Assembly (NCBI GenBank): GCA_011109175.1
Contig: RDEW01000010.1
Span: 290,494 to 354,493 of the forward strand
Direction: 5' to 3'
DNA from: Dicyema japonicum
Lineage: Eukaryota; Dicyemida; Rhombozoa; Dicyemidae
Length of the DNA stretch: 64,000 nucleotides
In this document: piece by piece, positions 57,191 to 64,000 of the stretch
Numbering within the stretch: position 1 is the stretch's first letter
Layout of the letters: every line of letters begins with the position of its first letter
The notes under the pieces: model-generated
What the model saw: only the letters and a program-made list of their open reading frames with translations
The model's database searches: none
Told to the model about the DNA's origin: nothing
Translations under genes and position numbers: made by a program

Positions 57191-57329
57191 GAATTAACAC
57201 AACGTTCGTCTACAATGCGGTGACTGACTGATCCAGCGAACGGAATTTGCTGCGCCCTATTTAATAGCTGCTGGCTTCCTATAAGTTAGTGAGGTTACTT
57301 AACTAAGTAACATTTCTATACCAAAAGAG

Positions 57330-57860
57330 TCTAACTTAAAAAGACATTATGAAAATAACTATCGATTTTGCGATAAATACGAGGACTTAATGCGTGTTCG
57401 AAGACTCAAAGAATTGAAGGCTAAGTTGACACAGCAACAAGCATGTTTTACAAAAATGTTCAGTTCTACCTATGTGTGGACAGTTGTTTTCCTTCGTAAA
57501 ATCAACAAAATCTTCTCAGAGAACAAGGTTGACTGATGAACACTTGTCATTCTTGATTAAGGTCGAAACTGCTAATACATTTCAGATGTACGAGAAATTG
57601 TCATGAAAAAGAGGCACCTCAGGAGTAAAAATAATAATCTTGAAAAAATGATTAAAATGTTATATTTGGCCGTTGTAGTAATATTTTTATTTTTTAGATT
57701 TGTTAGGCTTGTAAATATATAAATACACTTCAATAAGATTTTTATTTTTTAGATTTGTTAGTGTGTCCCACTTGCATATTCAAATTATCTATACGGCCCC
57801 TCGAGCATTTCGAGTTTGAGATGCCTGATCTAGAAGAGTCCCAAAAATATGCAGGGAAGA
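57330..57860 (+). pseudogene. hAT (ZBED/FAM200-like) transposase remnant
   Basis: KRHYENNYRFCDKYEDLMRV followed by KELKAKLTQQQACFTKM is the BED-finger end plus following helix of the ZBED/FAM200/GTF2IRD2-type hAT transposases. A later FEFEMPDLEE frame may belong to it. A 23-nt block TTTTTATTTTTTAGATTTGT occurs twice (about 57689 and 57740). Not the same lineage piece as 21560-22225. Confidence 0.55.
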
Positions 57861-58254
57861 GCCATTAGTCACATATTGGTTTCATTTATTGATACAGAAG
57901 CAAGCACGCATGTCGTTGTTGATCCAATTTTGGTTTTACCACTTCAATAGTATTGTTTAGAACAAATCATCCCAGTCTGCGTTGTTCCTCAAGGGTTTAT
58001 TAAGTTCCAAAGTTCAGGCGTGCCCATTGAATTAAATAGAAAGTTAATAATTTCTAATAACTAATCCTGACGATGGTTTGGTTCAAATTAGATATGTGTT
58101 CTACAGCAGTGTCGATGCAATGAGTGGATTGACTGTTTAGGACTACATTTACTCGCTTACAGGAGGAGTGCCGGTATTTCCCTAAACATAAACCTTTAAA
58201 CTAAGTCATTTGACGCGCTTTGTTTTTACTCTGTACTTGAACCAGTCAATATGT
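57861..58254. other. Spacer, nothing recognised
   Basis: Short frames without family similarity. Confidence 0.35.
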
Positions 58255-58620
58255 GTAGACGAGATGGAATAAACATCTTTCCGTTAGTTGAAGGAAAGTC
58301 TCTATTCTAGGACGTCACATATAAGAACACTTTTTGCTTCGCACAACATTCCAATGCCTGTTCGATCGTTGAGAATAGCGAGAAATTGAAGTGTCGGAAA
58401 TATAATGACCTACGGAGATGTGGCGTTTATTACAGTTGAAACCCTTGGAGCCTCAACACTCCTCGTATATTTTTTTTCAAAAAACTCGGAAGGCTCATCT
58501 CAGCCTTCTCAGGAGAGCACGTTAAATTATTTTCTAGTTGTTTGCCATCCACGTGTTACTACATAACGATGGCTCTAACAAATACTTTGCTGCAAAAAGC
58601 ACAAGGATCATATTTACTCT
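58255..58620 (+). mobile_element. LINE-C fragment
   Basis: DGINIFPLVEGKSLF, KYNDL, VETLGAS, then KKLGRLISAFSGEHVKLFSS in a shifted frame; same order as the LINE-C C-terminal domain. Confidence 0.55.
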
Positions 58621-58727
58621 GACTTTAACAAACTTTATTGCATGATCATAACAATGTTTCTCCACGATGACGCCATTTCACTTCAGACTAACTAACTATC
58701 TTCAGATTCACGGATAATAGCAGCGGA

Positions 58728-59049
58728 ATGTTATCGCTGCCAATAAATGATTCCGAATCAGAACTCATCTCAAAGTTGAAAGGTCGACATCACAGCCAAA
58801 AGATCAATCAGATAATTTTTAAGTAAGTCACCTGCTTGTGGAGAAAGCAGGATTTTGTAGCGAACAGACCAAGTTATTTCCTTCATTAAACAACTATCAA
58901 ACAGTTTGCTAAATAATAGCTACTGGACTAGCGTCAAGATCCTAGATTTCCTTACAAAACTTTTTAATAATGGTCATAAAAATAACGCTACAATTATAAA
59001 AAGTATCCATTACGACTTCATAAAATTTCCTAACATAGCATTTAGTTGA
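58728..59049 (+). CDS. Small ENTH/VHS-like candidate gene
   Basis: ATG 58728, first exon MLSLPINDSESELISKLKGR HHSQKINQIIF to 58822; last exon 58905-59049 with NLLNNSYWTSVKILDFLTKL FNNGHKNNATIIKS, TGA at 59047-59049. Between them is either one 82-nt intron or two (38 and 32 nt) around a 12-nt exon; both keep frame. The stretch W-x-x-V-K-I-L-x-F-L-x-K-L-x-x-x-G followed by II and F resembles helices of ENTH/VHS domains (tepsin, epsin), which bind membranes or cargo in clathrin trafficking. Only about 80-85 residues, so possibly a fragment. Assignment is by eye only. Confidence 0.4.
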
Positions 59050-59223
59050 ATCTCTTGTATGAGGATTCGAATTCTACAAGTTTATCCTTTAATCATTATG
59101 TCTTAGCGATCAACTAAGGGGAAGTTGACGTTTTTTAACCATCATGTTACCTCTAATCACTTTTATGTACTAATCCTTTATCACACATTTACCAAATTAC
59201 AAATTCACAGATATTGGACACAT

Positions 59224-59299
59224 CAGTGCTTCTCACCCTTTTGAGGATCGCCTAAAAAATCCCTCAAATTAAAAAAATCGCCCTCGTTGAGAAACACTG
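59224..59299. mobile_element. 76-nt hAT-type MITE
   Basis: Starts CAGTGCTTCTCAC and ends TGAGAAACACTG, an imperfect inverted repeat of the common hAT CAGTGxTTCTCA type. Flanks GGACACAT (59216-59223) and GGATGCAT (59300-59307) agree at 6 of 8 positions, as expected for an old 8-bp hAT target duplication. Confidence 0.7.
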
Positions 59300-59597
59300 G
59301 GATGCATGAAGCTCTCGCGTTCCTTAGGATCTCAAAACTATAATACTGCGATCTATTAAAAAAATATTTGAAACAAAAAGTGCTGTGATTTCAAAAAAAG
59401 AAATAGCTTAGAAAAGAATGCCACCTGTGGAACAAAAAAATCCGTCACCATTAATTCTCTGATTATACTTCAGATAAGCTACATACATCTAAAAATCAAA
59501 AGTCGCTAATAAAATAGACATCAAAATAATACGCAAGCCTACAAAAACCAACTACTAAATATTTAAAGAATTCAAACGTTAATACCAAAATTAATGA

Positions 59598-60117
59598 TTA
59601 CTGACGTTTGGGTGGCATAAACCCAGGAACTGGATATTGTGGAGGCATTGGGAATCCTGGTCTTATAGGCATGACTTCTAAAAATAAAAAATAAAGTCAA
59701 ACGGGGAGGCGGAATTGCGTACATTCCTGAAGGAGTGGCAGTCATCTGTGGTGGGTAAAAGGAAGCCACCATTGGAGGAGGCTGGTTTACATTAATACCA
59801 GGGACCACAGAGGTGTCCCCCATATGGTTAAATTGCGGAGGCGGTTTGGCACCAAGTAGATGCATTGCAGCTGTTTTGTCGACTATTTTTTGAACCTTCT
59901 CTTGACGGAGATTATAGTAATAATCCCGAACGTTTTCTCTATGTTTTCTACCACCGTTGTGGGTTTTCCGGACAGAAGGCTTTGTATGATTAAATAGTAT
60001 TACCGAATCGTGTGTCAAATATGCATCGCAGTAATCACAATAGAAACTATTTTTTTAATTATTATATTTTTGTTTAAAAACTCATTTACTGAGAAAAAAG
60101 TGAACTTACCGTGGCAT
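59598..60117 (-). CDS. SNRPC: U1 snRNP protein C (U1-C)
   Basis: Four exons; introns 60047-60109 (63 nt), 59980-60003 (24 nt) and 59678-59702 (25 nt). Exon 1 is only 8 nt (ATGCCACG). The joined frame codes for 135 aa. The N-terminus [20 protein letters not shown], then [18 protein letters not shown], contains the U1-C-type C2H2 zinc finger (C-x2-C ... H-x5-H) that is almost invariant from yeast to human. It continues KIVDKTAA, then a Pro/Met-rich tail ending [10 protein letters not shown]1-C stabilises the pairing of U1 snRNA with the 5' splice site. The tail is shorter than in human (159 aa). Like PRPF18, it is a splicing factor whose own gene needs removal of introns of about 25 nt. Confidence 0.95.
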
Positions 60118-60289
60118 AACAACAACAGAAAATAAAATATAGATCTATTTATTAATTTAAAATTTTGTTAATATAAATATTAAATAATTTTTAATTTGAT
60201 ATAAAACATACATACTCATCTTGTAAAATTTTATTTTTATATTTTTGGACGCGTGGGGCCATGTGGTGTTATGTGGCTATCTGGTCAAA

Positions 60290-60450
60290 AATTATTTTTC
60301 TTCTTACCGATGGTGTCATTAGATCCACTTTACTGAGGAGACGCCCAATGCCTGGTCAGTATCAAGATGATCCAACTATTCATTCCCCAGGGGACAATGT
60401 CGTTACCTGGAGACAAGTTCTGGAGCGCTGGAACGAGTCAGGATCAAGTA
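60290..60450 (+). mobile_element. SINE-2 copy
   Basis: ATGGTGTCATTAGATCCACT head, CGCCCAATGCCTGGTCAG, GTTACCTGGAGACAAG, CTGGAACGAGTCAGGATCA end. Partner of the reverse copy at 38035-38210. Confidence 0.65.
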
Positions 60451-60526
60451 GTTTATTAGTTTGGTTACCCTTGGTTTTTAAAATAATTTTTGTTTTTTAA
60501 TTAATTTTAATATACTTTATTTTCTG

Positions 60527-60960
60527 AAAAAGCTTCTTATTGAGATTTTCGATTCGAAAGTTTGTCAAAACCTAAAACTGCTTGATCAATTTTCTTTCTG
60601 AGCGACGTGGGAAAGTAGTCTGCAGTCATCGATTTCTTCCGAATCTCAATATGTACGCTTTTTACTTCAGACCGTTGTTCAAAAGAAGAGCCAAGAATTT
60701 TTATTGCTTTTGTCCAGATATAAGCAACAAGGTCTCTTCAATTCTTGGATAAATGTTTCGACAGACTGTTTAATTTTATCTCCCATGCAAAGAAAGTCCT
60801 CACCAAAAAGCATACAGAAGTTGAACTTTGTAAGCGCACTTGCCTGGAAGGACTCCTTTGAATTAGATGCTTATGTTACAACACTCTACCAAAAACTATC
60901 GCCTCCCGACTGTGGAGAATGCCTCTTGCGTAGATATTCGCTTTACAAACTCAATTAAAT
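60527..60960 (-). CDS. Unrecognised host-like gene
   Basis: Minus strand, 5' to 3': RHSPQSGGD, a 27-nt GT-AG interval (about 60870-60896), SNSKESFQASALTKFNFCML, FGEDFLCMGDKIKQSVETFI, then after a 1-nt shift near 60724 DLVAYIWTKAIKILGSSFEQ RSEVKSVHIEIRKKSMTADY, ending KLSNRKSQ-stop at 60527. The residue pattern looks like a real protein, and the intron phase fits. The overlapping plus-strand frame 60704-60958 is read as its shadow. No family recognised; 5' exon not resolved. Confidence 0.4.
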
Positions 60961-61330
60961 ATATCGAAAAACTATTCATATGATGTGCCCTCATTCTGAA
61001 TCAATGGTTAATCCCCTACTCACGGAAGCTACGACCCTTATTCTTTCGGGTTTGTAAGGAGGATGGAAACCCGCTTGACCTGTCCTTTTCCAAGGCAAAA
61101 GAAGGTCGATTGGTCAGGAAGTTCCTCTCCCAAATCAGATTCCTCTGCAAGGATGAGAGAAGGCTCTTTCGCACGGTAGTGGGAACAATAGGAGACCACA
61201 GACGTTGGATGCCTCATTTGATGTCGGGAACTGGGATTACCTAACTGTCTGACGTTTTCAAGTTTCCTGAGTAGCTTAGGATAGATTAGGAAAATTACTT
61301 CTAGGTGTGAATTTTATACGTTGAAGTCCA
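60961..61330 (+). mobile_element. LINE-B 3' end
   Basis: RLVRKFLSQIRFLCKDERRL, FRTVVGTIGDHRRW then SGTGIT-stop at about 61243. Same end as 3930 and 38300. Confidence 0.65.
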
Positions 61331-61439
61331 TAGTAAACCTGGAGAGTTTGATGAATTCCACACCTCACTATCATACTACTCAATCCGACCAGAAAGATAA
61401 AAAAATGGCTATAAACTAGAAATATCATATTACAGAGAT

Positions 61440-61821
61440 ATTATAAATGATGTCAATCTTCTTGATAATCAGAGCCTACAAAGAAAATGAGATTTTGATC
61501 TAAACCAACGCTTCAAACACTAATTATATACACTCATATAACAAACGATATTACGAATATTGGGTGTCACATTTGACTATCATGACCTTAGGACATCAAT
61601 GAGCAACGAATTGTCTTTTTGCTAAAAAACACAACTTGTTAAAAGTTCTCCTTGGACAATGTAGTATTTATTTTTCCTCAGCATTAGGCTTCCTATATGC
61701 GCAGTACATTGAACCAACTATCAGTTACGGTTCGTCGCCTCAGGTAAAAACTTCACAAAATCCACTCATAAAAATCAGACTCTTATCATTTTGGATAATT
61801 AAGTCCCATTGATCAAACAAA
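61440..61821 (+). mobile_element. LINE-B fragment
   Basis: ILGVTFDYHDLRTSMSNELS, then FLYAQYIEPTISYGSS-like. LGVTFD is the LINE-B signature. Continues into the duplicated segment that follows. Confidence 0.55.
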
Positions 61822-62274
61822 GCCCTATTGACTAATATGCAATATTACTTTGTCAAATGAAGGAATGAAACCATCAAGACTATTGCAGCATTTGCGAAGC
61901 AAGAATCCTTGTAAACTTGACAAACCTATCAGATACATTGAAAAACTAAGGGAGAACAATTTCAACACTTTTAAAATTAAAAAATACAAATAACATACAT
62001 AACTAATAGTTTTAGTTATTTTTTTAGAAGACTGGAAACCTCATAAANGCCCTATTGACTAATATGCAATATTACTTTGTCAAATGAAGGAATGAAACCA
62101 TCAAGACTATTGCAGCATTTGCGAAGCAAGAATTCTTGTAAACTTGACCAACCTATCAGATACATTGAAAAACTAAGGGAGAACAATTTCAACACTTTTA
62201 AAATTAAAAAATACAAATAACATACATAACTAATAGTTCTAGTTATTTTTTTAGAAGACTGGAAACCTCATAAA
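61822..62274. repeat. 226-nt direct repeat around a single N
   Basis: Copy 1 is 61822-62047 and copy 2 is 62049-62274, with one N at 62048 between them. The copies have the same length and differ at about three positions (for example AGAATCCTTG against AGAATTCTTG). An overlap of contig ends joined by N would look exactly like this. Confidence 0.9.
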
Positions 62275-62429
62275 ATATCTGAATGGTCGCAAAAACAAAC
62301 TGTTACCATACGATTGGAGAGTTAATAAAATTGATATTACCGGATGTTAGGATAAATGTTTAATGCAATTTAATTCATATATTTTTTAACGAGAAAAGTA
62401 ATTTATTAAATAAAAAAAGTAAGCAAATG

Positions 62430-63240
62430 GTCATATAGCGGCCGCCCTGACTGCGTGGCTATTCCCTCTCAGGATGGAGAGATTCGCTCAAAGCAGCGCT
62501 CACGGGGGTCTCCTGATCGTGTAGAAACCCAATTCCCTAGACGACTCAGGAATTCCAGCGTCGCAGGCGCAAGGGAACCAGACGTCTCAACGGTTATCGA
62601 AAAAAACAAAAAATTATTGGGTAGGACAGTGTACTTTGCCAATTTCGACCTCTCAGCCCTCTCACTCAGGAATTCCAGCGTCGCAGGCGCAAGGGAACCA
62701 GACGTCTCAACGGTTATCGGAAAAAACAAAAAATTATTGGGTAGGACAGTGTACTTTGCCAATTTCGACCTCTCAGCCCTCTCAGCGACAGAACAGTCTC
62801 CAGAGGCGCTCTGGAGCAGGTTGCAAAGGGCAAATGTGTTGGTGCAGAACAAGAGGTTTCCCGACTTCAAAGAGTAAGATTGTGATCTTATCTGGTCGTT
62901 TTCCGTCACGTCTGCAAAGACCGACTGGTTCAAGCATGGAGGGGTGTCCGGCGGCGTCCAAAACTCGCCTAGCGCCTTCGTTCAAGGCCATATGTCTGGG
63001 AAATCTACTTGCACTTTTCCTGAAGGTGTAGGTCAAAACAGTCGATCTGGTCTCCCCATCAGCAAGGATGTGGAACACAAACTTTTAATCCCAGTCGTAA
63101 TGAGATTCCAATACGGATGAATTCATCATTTAGAAAGGTACCCAAAACTCCATTGGGAATGGCGTTGAGCCTCGGAAGATTCCCTCGACAACAAACATGC
63201 ACTGCGATGTTGGCTAGATGACACTAGCAATTCTTCGAAA
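62430..63240 (-). mobile_element. LINE-C 3' half with internal tandem duplication
   Basis: Minus strand MALNEGARRVLDAAGHPSML, EPVGLCRRDGKRPDKITILL, FLPNNFLFFPITVETSG-like, GSLAPATLEFLS, GNWVSTRSGDPRERC. Contains an exact in-frame 120-nt duplication (62544-62783). The WDxT part is degraded. Confidence 0.75.
62544..62783. repeat. 120-nt tandem duplication, two units
   Basis: 62544-62663 and 62664-62783 are identical except for one A/G difference (62599/62719). 120 nt equals 40 codons, so the LINE-C frame stays open through both units. Confidence 0.95.
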
Positions 63241-63289
63241 AAATTCCGGCATACAGCATCGTTCAGGCAAGGCTAAGAGAACATGGAAG

Positions 63290-63425
63290 GCAGTCGGTTA
63301 CGCAGTGATATGTTCACTGATGACGACATCACTTTTCAAATCAAAGCATCGTCGATACGTGAAACCTTTAGTCAGGATGTACAGCAGCGAGATTTTAACT
63401 AGGGGCCATCAGGCCTTTTTCCATG
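63290..63425 (-). mobile_element. SINE-1 copy
   Basis: On the minus strand: AGTTAAAATCTCGCTGCTGT (box B side), AAAGGTTTCACGTATCGACG, GATGTCGTCATCAGTGAACA, CACTGCGTAACCGACTGCC. Head with box A not preserved. Confidence 0.6.
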
Positions 63426-63429
63426 CACT

Positions 63430-63670
63430 CGTTACGCTGAATTAATAAGAAAACATGTTGAAGTGGAGAAACTCCACGAATATGATCTATTTACAGAACC
63501 CGCACAATTCACAACGCCAAGGTGACGATAATCCTAATTGTCTTGACCTGTGATAAAGGATTAACAAAGTACTACAAGTCCTATATTGAAAGACTAAACG
63601 TGGACGTATCGACAAGGGAATACGTTCAGGCTGAAACTAATAAAAATCTTTGGTGAGTATGATAGTCAAA
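63430..63670 (+). mobile_element. LINE-D C-terminal fragment
   Basis: HVEVEKLHEYDLFTEPAQFT, then VTIILIVLTCDKGLTKYYKS and YIERLNVDVSTREYVQA in shifted frames. Same block order as KLYKYDLLAGELSM...VRIIPVVLTW at 38960. Confidence 0.6.
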
Positions 63671-64000
63671 CACATAAATAAACTTAAAATTGAAAAGTAT
63701 GAAAATGAAATCACGAGATTGATTAATTATCTTATTGCAAGAGACTATGAACTCGAAGAAGACTTCTAAGAACAACTAGGAGAACCAATAGTTTCTGCCA
63801 GACGAGGTTAATAATGAAGGGGATAGAGGGCCAATGCCCTAAAAGGAGAAGAATTCATTGAGTCTTGAATACAAATTGAAAAACCAAAATTTAAATTATT
63901 ATTATTTTTAAAATTTCAATCTACCATGAAGAATTTGAATAAATTAAAACTATCTCTTTCCGTGGAGAAATTTAGACAAATTTGACAAATATGGTAATTT
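63671..64000. other. AT-rich window end
   Basis: No gene or repeat recognised. Confidence 0.4.

Noticed and set aside
60704-60958. 84-codon plus-strand frame
   Set aside because: The minus strand has a better pattern with a phase-compatible 27-nt intron. The plus frame fits no LINE block.
62544-62783. CRISPR-like repeat array
   Set aside because: Only two contiguous 120-nt units with no spacers, inside a retrotransposon. The genome is eukaryotic.

Overview
The window reads as nuclear DNA of a small, transposon-rich metazoan. Animal-specific genes are present (an NK2-class homeobox gene, two innexin loci, a CXXC4/5-TET type zinc-finger gene, and the ciliary IFT-A gene WDR19/IFT144). Nearly every host gene is cut by GT-AG introns of only about 21-30 nt. 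Introns averaging about 26 nt are a published hallmark of dicyemids (Dicyemida, 'Mesozoa'), so a dicyemid or close relative is the best guess; this is inference from gene content and intron size, not from a marker gene.

Host genes, in order: a Rubicon-homology (DEF8/PLEKHM-like) gene (2322-2993, -); a CXXC zinc-finger gene (7991-8658, -); a FAM210-like mitochondrial gene (17299-17867, +) directly upstream of splicing factor PRPF18 (17948-19087, +); an innexin (23154-24412, +); calmodulin (31592-32152, +); a decayed second innexin (36616-37315, -); WDR19/IFT144 with 32 introns (40011-44856, +); an NK2-type homeobox gene (46746-47339, -); a DRAM/TMEM150-like membrane gene (49440-50308, -); a small ENTH/VHS-like candidate (58728-59049, +); SNRPC, the U1 snRNP C protein (59598-60117, -); and an unrecognised gene (60527-60960, -). 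Six gene models close exactly once mini-introns are removed: PRPF18 332 aa, calmodulin 149 aa, WDR19 1291 aa, CXXC 206 aa, SNRPC 135 aa and, apart from one in-frame TAA, the RH gene.

Most of the rest is mobile DNA, nearly all broken. I separate four non-LTR retrotransposon groups: LINE-A (APE-type endonuclease, reverse transcriptase (RT) with YADD, C-terminal LDxFHRxQLR tail), LINE-B (jockey-like RT with an LGVTFD motif and a shared 3' tail), LINE-C (PHD-like zinc finger, RT with YLDD in place of YADD, C-terminal PD-(D/E)xK-like domain) and LINE-D (R2-like RT and C-terminal nuclease-like domain). There is a tRNA-derived SINE family and a second SINE family whose 3' tail matches LINE-B. DNA transposons include a Ginger-like element (24522-26345) with terminal inverted repeats, a 5-bp target duplication and a D,D-35-E integrase split by mini-introns; two hAT transposase remnants; a hAT MITE; and two pogo/Tigger-like MITEs. 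A 0.6-kb inverted repeat (4316-4918 / 9937-10538) carries a spliced, MutS-like gene fragment.

Assembly points: a single N at 62048 sits between two 226-nt near-identical direct repeats, and several loci (FAM210, both innexins, DRAM-like, Ginger integrase) need 1-2 nt corrections to stay in frame, so either pseudogenes or residual indel errors are present.
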